From positions 1 through 48,044 of the forward strand of contig CAKQLR010000009.1 in assembly GCA_934254725.1 (NCBI GenBank): a stretch of 48,044 bases of DNA, read 5' to 3'. Source of the stretch: an uncultured Clostridia bacterium (GTDB lineage: Bacteria; Bacillota; Clostridia; Christensenellales; Borkfalkiaceae). The notes beneath the pieces were generated by a model, which had not been told where the DNA came from, made no database searches, and was given only the letters and a program-made list of their open reading frames with translations. Shown here in pieces: positions 24,416-34,286 of the stretch. The position numbers and the translations under genes are program-made. Positions within the stretch are counted from its first letter, which is position 1; each line of letters opens with the position of its first letter.

Positions 24416-27400
24416 TCAGTTTTCCTTCTTTTTGCGGATTGCCGCGAATGCAAAGCCGATAAGAACTATTACGCCCGTCGTAGCGGTCGAAACCGAACCG
24501 ATACAACCGTATTCGGGATCTTCTTCGCTCGAAGAGGGGTCGGAACTATCGGAGCTGCTGTCGTTGTTCGTTTTCTTCGTAACGGTTACTTCGAACTCGT
24601 TATTCTTGGAGGAAACGGTAAGACCGGTCGGGAACGTGTACGAATTTTCCGAACCGGTAACTTTACGGAAGTTGATAGTTCTTATACCGGACAAACCTTC
24701 GTAAGTGTAAGTTCCGTCGTTATTGTTGACCGCTTCTACGGTAGAGCCGTTTGCCAGAACTATTCTTATTACCACGTCGGTAACGAGTTCGCCGAACTGA
24801 TCCTTAACCGTAATCTTTATGGAGTAATCGTATTCGACTACTACGTCGGACTTTTCGGAAGAGATAATCTGCGCGCGAAGTCCTTCGAATTCCTGTTTGT
24901 TTTCGTCAACAGCCGTTACTTCGTAGGAGTTAAACAAACCGGGGATATAATACTTTCTGTCGATATTGTCGTAGTACTCGGAAGCTTCGAGATAGGTTAC
25001 CTTTCCGGTATATCTGTCGGTAAGCTTGAGATATTTAACGGTATCGTCTACGGAAACGTCTTTCTTTAATACTGTAACGCTTGCCGTATAAGCTCTCGTA
25101 ATGGTAAGACCGTCTACGAGAAGAGATTTGTTGTTAGTTATCTGTATAGAAGGTTCAACGTAAGCGATGGAACCGAAAGATCTTCCGCCTTCCTGATTCT
25201 TAACCGTTCCGTCGTGGCGTTCGGTATCTACGCCGCCGAAGGTATACATAGTTCCGTCCGCCATAGGCTGATAGAAGGCTGCGGTACCGTCTTTATACTG
25301 TTCGTAACCGTATTCGCCGTGTACATCGGAGAACAATTCGCCGTTAAGGTATCCCTTGAACGTGTATACAAGTTTATAACGAGCGAATTCATAATTGCCT
25401 GCTTCCGCAGCTTCGTCAATTACAACGTTGTAGGAGAAGAATACTTCGATATTCGACCAGTACTCGTTGCTTACGCTGAGGCTCGAGGGAGCCCACAAAT
25501 TGAACTGTCCGCCGTTGCAGATGTTTACGGACGTCAAACCTATGAAATCGAACACGGTGTTGCCTTCCTGCGATGCGGGTGCTTTTACGTATGCGGAATA
25601 TCTGTAAACCGTTCCGTCGAGGAGGAAGCCGTTGCCCGCACGGTAGGATACTCTGTCGCCGAACGTAGCGTCGGGTAAGTCGTTTTCTTCCATAAATTCC
25701 GCATATGCGGGGTCATCAGCCTTGAGACTCATGGTGTTTGTGGAAATACGGAGGGCTTTTTCGCCTACGAGAGCTTCGTCCGATAACGTAAGGATAGGAC
25801 CGAAAGACGCCCATCTGTCGTTAGTGCCGGTAGCTTTTATGCCTTCGAGAGCGTAATCCTGGTTGTTGTACATTTCAAGCTGAGAAAGTTCTTCGGGGTC
25901 GCCGTTCATGGCGATATTGCCTTCGAGACCGTCGAGCGACGAAGCTACTTTTTCAAGAGCAATCGTTTTATTTCTTTCTTTTCTGGTAACGCTGTAAGCG
26001 TAGTGCTGAACGTAACCTTTTGCAAAGACGTACAATTTCAGTTCGCCCATGCAGTTTTCAAACGAATAAGTGCCCGTTGCCGAGTCATATACGCCTGCGA
26101 TAACGTTTGCCCCGTCGAGAGCGTAAACTTTGGTTATATCCTGATTGGTAAGATACTTGCCGGAGTAATCCGCTACTTTAACGGTTGCGGTGTAAGCGTC
26201 GGCAAGGGTAAGTTTGTTATAAGCATCAAGAGTTGTACCTGTGTAAGTCTTATCGCCTACGGTAGCGGTAAACTTAACCGTTCCGTAAAGTCCGCCGAAC
26301 GCATAAGTGCCTTTTTCGGTTAAAATCGGGGTAACGTCAAGCGTTCTGTTCTGGTAATCTTTAATCTGCCAGGTTACGTTTTCGGTTACCTTGTCTCCGT
26401 CGGGAGTTAAAACTTCTACTTCCGCGTCGTAGTCCTTAAAGAACGCAACGTCGTCGATGAAGAATTCTTTTTTGGTGGATAAAGATAAATCCAACCAGCA
26501 AGCTTCTATTATCTTCTTGCCCTCTACCGAGCTTTCGTAAGTGGTAGGTTCGCCGTTAGTCGTAACAACAAGCTTGCCGTCAACTATTTCGTATTTGATA
26601 CTAAGTTCTATTCTCGTCCAGGTTTCGGTGGAAAGAGTAATCTTGTCGCCGATATTCAACGTGGTGGGAATAGCCTGGTTTGCGCCGGAAGTTACCGTGT
26701 CGCCTTCAACGTAATAAGTTATATAAACGCAGGGCTGAATGGTTTGATCTTCAGCCGTTCCCTTAACGTAGAACACACCGTGATAAGTAATGCCCTGGTA
26801 AACGATCTGATAGCCCTTGTTGCCGCCGGTAAGACGGAATACCATTCTGTCGCCGTCGGTATACGCTTTTAAGGATTTCTCTCCGTAGTAAGAATCCTCG
26901 TTGGTTACGGTCATATATGACGCAGGACCGTTAACGAACGTAGCCACGCCGAGAACGTCGTCGCCGAAGTAATTCGTAGTCGTGCCGAGCGTAAGACCTT
27001 CAAAGCTTCCGTACGGGAACAATTCGCCTTTGTAATTGGATTCGTCGGGAGTTATGGTTCTTCTTTCGAGAACGGCTTCCACGTCCGCATTATCCTTGGA
27101 AAGCGTTACTTCTTTTGCCTTGTAGCCGCTCTTGGAAACGAGAACGGTCAATTCGCCTTCCGCGTTGGTTATTGTAATAACGTTTCCGTTTTCTTCCGCG
27201 CTTTCGTAAGAACCTACAACGGTGTATTCATAATCCGCGAGAGCGGTGCCTTCGCCGTCTTTTACGGTTATATACGCGTTATAATATTCTCTTACTTCGG
27301 GAACTTCGGGCGATACGTCGATAACAGTGAAGTTATCTACAAACCAATCGGTAGTGGAACCGAAATCACCGCAACCGATAGCTATATCGAGGTGGCTGAA

Positions 27401-29038
27401 ATCCGCATATGCGCCTAAATCCAAAACCTTAGCCATCTGATCTTTGGTTTTTCCGCCGTAAAGAGATACGGTACCATCGGCATTGGAAACGAGTTTTGCA
27501 TATGCAACGTAAGAATTATATACATTTGTTTTTACGTTACTGTACTTATCGCAACCTATATCTATATATCCTACAGCGCCGTCGTTTACTTTTGCCTGAA
27601 TTAAGAACTGTCCGTCGGCAGTCGCATTCGGGTTGGTCTGTTTTAACTGTAAGTTTATTCTGTAAAGAGTATCGAGCTTAGCGTAAGCTTTCCACAATCT
27701 CGTCTGTAACCAACCGCCGCCGCTAAGTTTTGCAACGTAGGATTCTTTTGCGTTATCCCATACTCTTTCGGGAACAGGCCAGGAGTTTACGCCCCAACCG
27801 TTGGACGGGAAAACATCAGTCATACCGGAGTTAGAAGTTACTTCTTTCTCGTTGTATTCTACTATTGCGTAATCGTCAACGTAATATTCGGTTACATTGC
27901 CCATACCGCCGTTACCCAAAGCACAATCGAAGTAAGCAAGTTCACCCTTCGCGCCTTCCTGTCTTGCAGTCATTCCCTCGGGAGTCATACCCGCATAGAA
28001 TACGTCTTTATCTTCTTCCTGAACAAGTTTGAAGTACCAGGCAAACGTTGTCCATTCGCCGCTTGCAAGACCGGCTTCGCCGCCGAACGTAACGTAATTA
28101 TCTGCTATATGTCTTCCGTCGTTGCTCTTTACCAAAGCAAGGAACTGGTTGGTGGTAGCAGCGCCGTCGCTTGTAACGGGTTTATAATTAATGCTTACGC
28201 GGTAAGTCTTTCCGTAAACTATTGCAGGTCTTGCGCTAAGCCAACCGGCAGTCGTAATTTTACCTATAACGTTTCCGTCTTCAAGCGTTGTTGCTTCGGG
28301 CACAAAACTGCTGTTTACACCCCACGAGGTATATTCTGCCTGGAAATCGCCGTTTTCAATGAGATTTACGGCATATTCCGCATAAGGAATCATTTCGAAA
28401 TCGTCAATATACCAAGCGGTAAGATTTTGCATATGGCCGTTACCTACGGCTACGTCGAAGAAATTAAGTTCCGTTGCGAAGGTTTGTTCGCCGTAAACGT
28501 TTGTAAGAGCCGTTGCCGCAGATCCCGTCAATATCGTGTAAGTACCGTCCTTATTGTCGGCTATCTTAAGGTAAAAGGTTCTTGCAACCCATTCGTTTAC
28601 CGCAAGATTTCCGTCAAGGTTGATATTGACGTACTGTTCGCCGCCGAATGCTCCGTCGTTACCTTTGATTCTCGCGAGAAACTGAGCGCTGCCCGTCGCT
28701 TCGGTCGTTTCAAACTTAAGTCTGAACGAAATGCGGTAGAGTTGGTCGTACATAAACGGAGCGTTCCAGATTCTCGCCTGTACAAAACCGGGCTCGGTAA
28801 TTTTACCTACCGTATTCCCGTCATCTTCCTGTACAGCCTCAGGCGTAATGCCGTTTACACCCCATTGGTCGTACGGCTTTTCGAAATCGCCGTTCGTAAT
28901 AAGGTTATTATAAACGCGCCCGTCGAGTGCCGAACTCGCGTCAACCTCTTTTGCCGTGCCTATGCCTAAGCAGGCAAAACATGCCAACGTCAGCGCGACT
29001 AACGCCGCTATGGCAACAGATTTGAATTTTTTGTTCAT
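24416..29038 (-). CDS. Large surface protein with tandem carbohydrate-binding modules
   Basis: A 1540-aa secreted protein. Its start at 29038 has a perfect AAGGAGG. A signal peptide (residues 1 to about 34) is followed by three homologous modules of about 175 residues: 44-222, 223-398 and 400-575. Each opens with an N-G-D-F or related element and W-G-V-N, and ends with a D-D-F/Y type strand, like CBM4/9-type jelly rolls. A carboxypeptidase-regulatory-like domain follows at about 585-665. Further jelly-roll and Ig-like stretches then lead to a Ser/Asp/Glu spacer and a C-terminal anchor (YGCIGS, a hydrophobic helix, RKKKEN). No catalytic motif is visible. It probably captures the target glycan at the cell surface. 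It is the longest gene of the operon and probably strongly translated. Confidence 0.8.
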   Translation of the reverse strand: MNKKFKSVAIAALVALTLACFACLGIGTAKEVDASSALDGRVYNNLITNGDFEKPYDQWGVNGITPEAVQEDDGNTVGKITEPGFVQARIWNAPFMYDQLYRISFRLKFETTEATGSAQFLARIKGNDGAFGGEQYVNINLDGNLAVNEWVARTFYLKIADNKDGTYTILTGSAATALTNVYGEQTFATELNFFDVAVGNGHMQNLTAWYIDDFEMIPYAEYAVNLIENGDFQAEYTSWGVNSSFVPEATTLEDGNVIGKITTAGWLSARPAIVYGKTYRVSINYKPVTSDGAATTNQFLALVKSNDGRHIADNYVTFGGEAGLASGEWTTFAWYFKLVQEEDKDVFYAGMTPEGMTARQEGAKGELAYFDCALGNGGMGNVTEYYVDDYAIVEYNEKEVTSNSGMTDVFPSNGWGVNSWPVPERVWDNAKESYVAKLSGGGWLQTRLWKAYAKLDTLYRINLQLKQTNPNATADGQFLIQAKVNDGAVGYIDIGCDKYSNVKTNVYNSYVAYAKLVSNADGTVSLYGGKTKDQMAKVLDLGAYADFSHLDIAIGCGDFGSTTDWFVDNFTVIDVSPEVPEVREYYNAYITVKDGEGTALADYEYTVVGSYESAEENGNVITITNAEGELTVLVSKSGYKAKEVTLSKDNADVEAVLERRTITPDESNYKGELFPYGSFEGLTLGTTTNYFGDDVLGVATFVNGPASYMTVTNEDSYYGEKSLKAYTDGDRMVFRLTGGNKGYQIVYQGITYHGVFYVKGTAEDQTIQPCVYITYYVEGDTVTSGANQAIPTTLNIGDKITLSTETWTRIELSIKYEIVDGKLVVTTNGEPTTYESSVEGKKIIEACWLDLSLSTKKEFFIDDVAFFKDYDAEVEVLTPDGDKVTENVTWQIKDYQNRTLDVTPILTEKGTYAFGGLYGTVKFTATVGDKTYTGTTLDAYNKLTLADAYTATVKVADYSGKYLTNQDITKVYALDGANVIAGVYDSATGTYSFENCMGELKLYVFAKGYVQHYAYSVTRKERNKTIALEKVASSLDGLEGNIAMNGDPEELSQLEMYNNQDYALEGIKATGTNDRWASFGPILTLSDEALVGEKALRISTNTMSLKADDPAYAEFMEENDLPDATFGDRVSYRAGNGFLLDGTVYRYSAYVKAPASQEGNTVFDFIGLTSVNICNGGQFNLWAPSSLSVSNEYWSNIEVFFSYNVVIDEAAEAGNYEFARYKLVYTFKGYLNGELFSDVHGEYGYEQYKDGTAAFYQPMADGTMYTFGGVDTERHDGTVKNQEGGRSFGSIAYVEPSIQITNNKSLLVDGLTITRAYTASVTVLKKDVSVDDTVKYLKLTDRYTGKVTYLEASEYYDNIDRKYYIPGLFNSYEVTAVDENKQEFEGLRAQIISSEKSDVVVEYDYSIKITVKDQFGELVTDVVIRIVLANGSTVEAVNNNDGTYTYEGLSGIRTINFRKVTGSENSYTFPTGLTVSSKNNEFEVTVTKKTNNDSSSDSSDPSSSEEDPEYGCIGSVSTATTGVIVLIGFAFAAIRKKKEN

Positions 29039-29051
29039 TATTCCTCCTTCG

Positions 29052-29090
29052 CGCAAAGTCTTTTTTTCTCGAAAATCGAATTTCTTTGCG
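29052..29090. repeat. Intergenic hairpin before the surface-protein gene
   Basis: CGCAAAG (29052-29058) pairs with CTTTGCG (29084-29090), with an inner TCGA-AAA-TCGA hairpin (29069-29079). In the direction of transcription it stands between the GH38 stop codon and the AAGGAGG of the surface-protein gene. It may mark an mRNA processing or stabilising point, or be a weak attenuator. Confidence 0.4.
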
Positions 29091-29094
29091 TTTT

Positions 29095-31557
29095 TTACCT
29101 GTTTTGTTTTTCCCTTAAATCGGTCCGGACGACGTTTTTGCCGTCTAAATCGATAATAAAGGTTCCGAAAGTATGCGCTTTAAGCGAATACTCGGCAACT
29201 GTTTTGTTTTTGTAAACGACGTTGCCTTTAGTAGTTTCGTCCGACGGGTTGTAAATACGCACGACCACGCCGTCTCCGTCCTCCTTCTTCTTGACTGCGG
29301 AACATACCGCGTCGCCCGTAAGTTTTACAAGACAATCGGTCTTTTCTCCGTCGCCCGAGGGGAAGAAACACAGTGCGAACGGCGGCATATTGAATAATTC
29401 CGCTTCTTTCGCGATCTTTGCAGCCGAACTTTCGCCAAGCACGAACCTGAACGAATAGCTTCTTAAACCGTTGTCTATTCTGTCCACGTAAGCGTCCTCC
29501 CTTGTTAAAGGCAGTTCGTACACTTTGGAGCTGGAATAGCATGCGGCGCGGAGCAAACTCATTCTCATATAGTCTCCGTCGAAATCGCAACCGTAAACGC
29601 CGTCGTTGATAACTGCATATGGTGCGGTGCCGTCCGTCCTTAAGTACTTCTGGCAAGCCGTTTCCTTTCTATCGGACGGTATCTCCTCTTCGGAGAACAT
29701 CGTACTGCCGAGGACGTTTCCGTCCGTAACCGGGAGAACGTATTTGAGCAATTCGTCCGATTCCATCCAGTACACGTCCGCATTGACGTCGAAATAATTC
29801 TTCGTTTTATAGAAAGAATATCTCGCCACTATTCTCGACATAGAATAGGTGTAAATAACTTCCGTTACCGTTCTTACGTCGCCGTCCTCTATAACTCTTA
29901 CGTTTTCGTTATCGAAAGACGACCTTATAAGATTGTTAACCGTTTGTTTGGAAGCGAGGGTGAAATCACCCCCTTCAGTCGGGTATTCTTTTTCAAAAGT
30001 ACCCCACGGGTCTTTGCTTGTTTTTATTGACCTGAAAACGCCGAAGTGCCCTTTTTCGCACAAATTCAAGCCGTTTACAATCAATTCTTCTATATATCCG
30101 CCGAGCTTTGAAAGCTTTACCGAATAATAATCGTTTTTGAAAACGAAGTAATCTCCTTCGGTTATCGCGTACTTTTCTTTTCTCGCGGGGATTTTCTTTT
30201 CGGTGATATCGAAACGGGTAATTTCACCCGCTTTTAAATTTGCAAGGAAGGTAACCCTCTTTTGCCAGTCTATCATCATTCCGCTCGATTGCTGTTCCCA
30301 CTGGCAGAGAACTATTTTACCGTTGCAGGTCATTTCCCCTTCCGTCCAGTGCGGCTCCCAGTTCTGCTCCGCCATCGTGTATTCGCAGGATACGGGAACC
30401 GTGATGTCGTACGGGTGAGGATTGTATACAAGTATGGGGTAAACGCCGTGTTCAGCCTTCTTCTGACCTTTTGCAAGTTTGTAGAAACACGCCATTCTCA
30501 GGCGGATAAGTTCCTCTTCCGCGTGGCTTGCTATCCTCAACGCGCTCGTCTCCACATTCCTTATCGAAGAGCCGGGAACGGCGTCGTGAAATTCAATCAA
30601 AAGCAGGTCTTTAAGCGCGTTTTCGAGGACTTCCGTCGGATAATCGGCTTTTCCCGAGGCGTACAGCGACGTCGCCGCGCGCTCCACCGAATAGTACAAA
30701 CCCTCTAAAAATCTGTGCTCTTTTTTTAGCCTGATCTGCGAGGTGTAGCACCCCGTCATGCTGTTGCCCAAAGTTTTATCTATCACGGGCAGTTTTTTAT
30801 TTTCCGAAAGGAACGCTTCGGCATATTCGTCGAAGTTCGATTGAACTATATCGTACTGTCTTTCGTTTATGAATTTTTCGAGTTCTTCGTAATCGGCTTT
30901 GCTTATTCCGCCGCCGTGATCGCCTATACCCCAGAACACAAGCACGTTTTCGTTTTCCGCCTGGCGACCGGAAGCCACAATCCTTTTAATCTTTTCCGCG
31001 CTGCCCTCGGGTCCCGTACCGTAACCTTCAGGGTCGCGTATTACGGGGATTTCGCTCCCGTCCCTGCCTTTCCATATAAACCTGTCGGGAAGGCTCATAT
31101 CGTGATGCTCGTCGCGCGGGCGGCATACGTAATAGCACTTATAACCCGCGTCGCAAAGTATCTGCACAAGCCCTCTGGAATGGCCGAAAGAATCGAGATT
31201 CATCGCTGTTTCAGGGCACTTATCGAATTTTTTACGGAAGTATTCCGACCCGACGGTTATCTGCCTTATGATGCTTTCGCCCGACGGAATATTGCAATCC
31301 GGCTGCAGATACCAACCGCCCGAAACAACCCACTTTCCCTTTTTTACAAGTTTCTGTATACGTTTGAAAAGTTCGGGTTCGTAGCTTTCCACCCATTGAT
31401 ACAACAGTGCCTCGTTATGGTTGAAAACGAGCGCGTCATACTTTTCGGCAAAATCCGCAGCGGTTCTGAAAGTGGAAATTGCGCTTGCACAGCCGTCCTC
31501 CCACTCCCAAAGCCACATGGGGTCTATATGAGAATTCGCAATCAGAAATATTTTCAT
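29095..31557 (-). CDS. Alpha-mannosidase, glycoside hydrolase family 38
   Basis: An 820-aa GH38 enzyme counted from the ATG at 31557; a TTG at 31563 is the alternative start. Zinc ligands H10 and D12 lie in NSHIDPMWLW, nucleophile D122 in LDSFGHSRG, GDHGGGISKAD follows, and the catalytic-site His is in FHDAVPGSS. The C-terminal region is the standard beta-sandwich set. It has no signal peptide, so it is cytoplasmic. It follows the signal-less paralog B gene by only a few bases and has no clear Shine-Dalgarno sequence, so translation is probably coupled. It resembles the GH38 at 39605-42013 (both have WLW, PDCNIPSGE and DSFGHSRGLVQI) more than the one at 14413-16836. Confidence 0.92.
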   Translation of the reverse strand: MKIFLIANSHIDPMWLWEWEDGCASAISTFRTAADFAEKYDALVFNHNEALLYQWVESYEPELFKRIQKLVKKGKWVVSGGWYLQPDCNIPSGESIIRQITVGSEYFRKKFDKCPETAMNLDSFGHSRGLVQILCDAGYKCYYVCRPRDEHHDMSLPDRFIWKGRDGSEIPVIRDPEGYGTGPEGSAEKIKRIVASGRQAENENVLVFWGIGDHGGGISKADYEELEKFINERQYDIVQSNFDEYAEAFLSENKKLPVIDKTLGNSMTGCYTSQIRLKKEHRFLEGLYYSVERAATSLYASGKADYPTEVLENALKDLLLIEFHDAVPGSSIRNVETSALRIASHAEEELIRLRMACFYKLAKGQKKAEHGVYPILVYNPHPYDITVPVSCEYTMAEQNWEPHWTEGEMTCNGKIVLCQWEQQSSGMMIDWQKRVTFLANLKAGEITRFDITEKKIPARKEKYAITEGDYFVFKNDYYSVKLSKLGGYIEELIVNGLNLCEKGHFGVFRSIKTSKDPWGTFEKEYPTEGGDFTLASKQTVNNLIRSSFDNENVRVIEDGDVRTVTEVIYTYSMSRIVARYSFYKTKNYFDVNADVYWMESDELLKYVLPVTDGNVLGSTMFSEEEIPSDRKETACQKYLRTDGTAPYAVINDGVYGCDFDGDYMRMSLLRAACYSSSKVYELPLTREDAYVDRIDNGLRSYSFRFVLGESSAAKIAKEAELFNMPPFALCFFPSGDGEKTDCLVKLTGDAVCSAVKKKEDGDGVVVRIYNPSDETTKGNVVYKNKTVAEYSLKAHTFGTFIIDLDGKNVVRTDLREKQNR

Positions 31558-31563
31558 AATCAA

Positions 31564-33999
31564 TTATTTTTTCTTATGTATGGATATAATTCTTTCTCCG
31601 TCGGAAGCCTCGGTTACTACCGCAATCGAAAACTTTCCGTCCTCCTGTCTGTACACCTGCAAAAAGTCTTTGCCGTGTACGGAATTGTCCACGACCTTGC
31701 CGTTGCAAGTGATTTCGTAACCGGAGTATGCGGATAATCCCTCGAACGAAACGACCGTCTGACCTAACCCGCCGCGCACTTTAAGTTCCGCATAGTCGTC
31801 TTTACAAACAACCCTTAACGGGTAAAGCGAAATTACTTCGCCCGCTACTGCCTCGCACTCGATTTTCGAACGGGTGGAAATATATTCCGCAGCTTCGGGT
31901 TTGTCGAGCACCGGCGAAAGCTCTTTTATATACGCGCAATTTCCGTAATAATCTTTAGTTTCGGCAGGCACGCAGAAGTATTCTATCAAAAGTTCTACCT
32001 CGCTACCCTTTTTGATAACGTTTTCTTTGCTCGCGTTAATCTCTATCGCGGGGTGGCGCCTGTCGGTCGAATAGCACTGCCTTAATCCGTAAAGCAGGCT
32101 GTACGGCTTGCCGTTGACCGTTCCGCGGGCTTCCCTTACCGTAAACAATACGTTGGAGTTCTTGCCTCCCCTGAGGTTTTTGCCCGTTTCATCAAGCTTT
32201 TCGTAAGCTTCGGTGCCTTCTTCCGGCATTCCGTGAAAGAAAAACCAATCGTTTTCCTCGCCCGCAAGGCGGGTAGTCTTTTCGTCGTAACAGCCGCTTT
32301 CAAACGAATAATCCGGCTCGGGCGCAAACTCGTTTCTCACCTTTTCGCCGTTGCCTACGGTTATTTTTGAAAAGACGTTTGAAAGGTATCTGTCTGAATC
32401 CACCTGGAAGAGACACAATCTTTTATATTCCACGTCCTCGTTAAAGACGTATTTTATCTTGAAATAAACCTTTAATATATCGTTGGCGGATGGCTGGTTT
32501 ATGGTAATATCGGCGGAAATTTTTCCGTCCAGAGAAACCGCTTTGTAATCCACGTCCGTCATAACGGGGCATTGCTGTTTGAAATCCGCTATTACGCAGG
32601 CGAAGTCCTGTAACTTTCCGTCAGCATCCTCGTAATACATAAATTCGCCGCCGCCCACGCTGTCAGACCAGCCGTAATCGGCAAATCCGCCGTGTCTGCC
32701 GCGCATATACAGAGGACGAACGTCCTGTATAACGCCTATGTTTGAAGTTCCGTCCATAGCGAAGCATATGCTTTCCGAATGCGACCCTACGGCAAGCTGC
32801 TCCCAAACGCTGTATCCGCCCCAGCCGACAAGCGAAAGCTGCGCGTGCGACGAAGCGGGATATTTGCCCCAGTTTTCAAAGGCGCAGACAAACGTCTTTT
32901 TGACGGCAGACCGTGCAGGTACTTTTATAAAGGAATACAGATGCGACCATTTCCCTTCAAGATATCTTCTCGGTGCGTCGAGCGGTATCGCAAACCACTC
33001 TCCGCACTCCGCAGGATCGGGATGAATATGCCAATCCTTTGTTATCTGCACGGGCGTACCGTCAACGTCCCCTGACTCGTCTTCCCACATAGGAGACATC
33101 CCCACGACGGGGAAACTTAAACCTTCTCTTCTGAAACAAACGGGAACGACCTTCTCGCTGTCGGAGGAATTGACTATTTCGGTAACCACGCGGTCGTAAA
33201 CGTTACGATCGGGTGCGTTTCTGAAATCAAGACTTTCGTTTCCCGTAAGCGCTACGTTAAATATTCCGTATTCGTCAACGCACGGTTCGGAAGCCGTCAC
33301 GTCGCCAAGACCGCAAACCTTTACGGAAACGCCGTTTAACGCTTCCTTTTCCGTAAACGCGGTAAATCCTATACCGTCGAATTCGTTCTTTATCTCTTTT
33401 TCGCAGCCCGTAAATACAAGCGAATTGCCCTGCTTTATTACCGAACAGTTAAACGGTGAAATAAAAAAGCGTCCTTTTTCACAGCTTATCGCCACCTTTT
33501 CCCCGTCCGCTTCAATGCTGAAACATTTCGGGAACGCCACGGAAAAAGATAAAGTACCTACAGTTGTTTTGCGGGCGTACCCGTCGAATTTAACCGTAAA
33601 CGAAACGGGGGTAACGGCGGTTTCAAAACGACCTATATAGTTTTCGTCCCCGAACGTCATATCCATAATATCGACTTTGTTAAAAAATCTGCCCGCTTCG
33701 ATAATTCTGTATTTCGAAAATGCCGACCAATACCATTTGTCGGAAGTATAACAATAGCGCGTGCCGTCGGCTTTAAGCGTCCTGTTCTTTTCGCCGATGA
33801 AAAATTCGCATTCCAAAGGGAAAAGCTCTTCTTCGGGCACGAACTTGCCCGTTTTTTCAAAATCGGAAAAAGCTATTCCGCTTAAACCGAGTTTGCCCTC
33901 CGCCGAAAGTTCGAGTGCAAAAGCAGGTCCCTGAAAACTCATAACGGGATTGTGATACATACCGTTTTTTTGATATAAATAAACGAAATTCTTTTCCAT
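31564..33999 (-). CDS. Large cytoplasmic protein of unrecognised family, paralog B
   Basis: An 811-aa protein with no signal peptide, homologous to the lipoprotein at 16842-19469. Aligned blocks include SLVGWGGYSVWEQLAVGSHS (about 385-405), QDVRPLYMRGRHGG, a GGGE-x-x-x-YED segment, TDVDYKAVSLDGKISADIT, LFQ, and the C-terminal GGLGQTVVSFEGLSAYSGYE with HGKDFLQ. The N-terminal third is a diverged beta-rich domain. AAAGGAC precedes the ATG. It is the first gene of the operon, immediately upstream of a GH38 gene, so it is presumably needed with the cytoplasmic mannosidase on imported oligosaccharides. I cannot assign it to a known glycoside hydrolase or lyase family from memory. The function is open; the pairing with GH38 is the main clue. 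Confidence 0.7.
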   Translation of the reverse strand: MEKNFVYLYQKNGMYHNPVMSFQGPAFALELSAEGKLGLSGIAFSDFEKTGKFVPEEELFPLECEFFIGEKNRTLKADGTRYCYTSDKWYWSAFSKYRIIEAGRFFNKVDIMDMTFGDENYIGRFETAVTPVSFTVKFDGYARKTTVGTLSFSVAFPKCFSIEADGEKVAISCEKGRFFISPFNCSVIKQGNSLVFTGCEKEIKNEFDGIGFTAFTEKEALNGVSVKVCGLGDVTASEPCVDEYGIFNVALTGNESLDFRNAPDRNVYDRVVTEIVNSSDSEKVVPVCFRREGLSFPVVGMSPMWEDESGDVDGTPVQITKDWHIHPDPAECGEWFAIPLDAPRRYLEGKWSHLYSFIKVPARSAVKKTFVCAFENWGKYPASSHAQLSLVGWGGYSVWEQLAVGSHSESICFAMDGTSNIGVIQDVRPLYMRGRHGGFADYGWSDSVGGGEFMYYEDADGKLQDFACVIADFKQQCPVMTDVDYKAVSLDGKISADITINQPSANDILKVYFKIKYVFNEDVEYKRLCLFQVDSDRYLSNVFSKITVGNGEKVRNEFAPEPDYSFESGCYDEKTTRLAGEENDWFFFHGMPEEGTEAYEKLDETGKNLRGGKNSNVLFTVREARGTVNGKPYSLLYGLRQCYSTDRRHPAIEINASKENVIKKGSEVELLIEYFCVPAETKDYYGNCAYIKELSPVLDKPEAAEYISTRSKIECEAVAGEVISLYPLRVVCKDDYAELKVRGGLGQTVVSFEGLSAYSGYEITCNGKVVDNSVHGKDFLQVYRQEDGKFSIAVVTEASDGERIISIHKKK

Positions 34000-34042
34000 A
34001 GCGATGTCCTTTTTTTTGCGATATCGTCTTTTTTTCTACCTT

Positions 34043-34071
34043 ATTTTACATTATTAAAAATAACAAGTCAA
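34043..34071 (-). promoter_or_regulatory. Promoter of the large glycan operon
   Basis: On the minus strand TTGACT (34071-34066) and TAAAAT (34048-34043) have 17-bp spacing, about 45 bp before the paralog B start. A GAGTAT element overlaps the -35, the same half-site found in the divergent regulator promoter. Confidence 0.6.
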
Positions 34072-34286
34072 TACTCATTTCAAACAACTTACAATATTTA
34101 ATATATCTTATAATCTAAGTTTTTAAACGCCTGAAAAAGTCTTGATTTTATGCCTTGTATACACGGTTTTTATGTAACTATTATTTACCACTTATTTACT
34201 ATATATTTATATATCTATAAATAAATATATATTTTTGCGTGCAAAATCCGTTTTTGCAGAACGCAAAAAAGATTTTAAAACAACTC

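Noticed and set aside
1812..29038. Stop-codon reassignment (TAG as Gln, TGA as Trp)
   Set aside because: TAG ends the Crp/Fnr, XRE and SGNH genes and TGA ends the TetR, GH28-like, GH38 and large surface-protein genes at natural C-termini. The latter abuts the next gene, so both codons are ordinary stops here.
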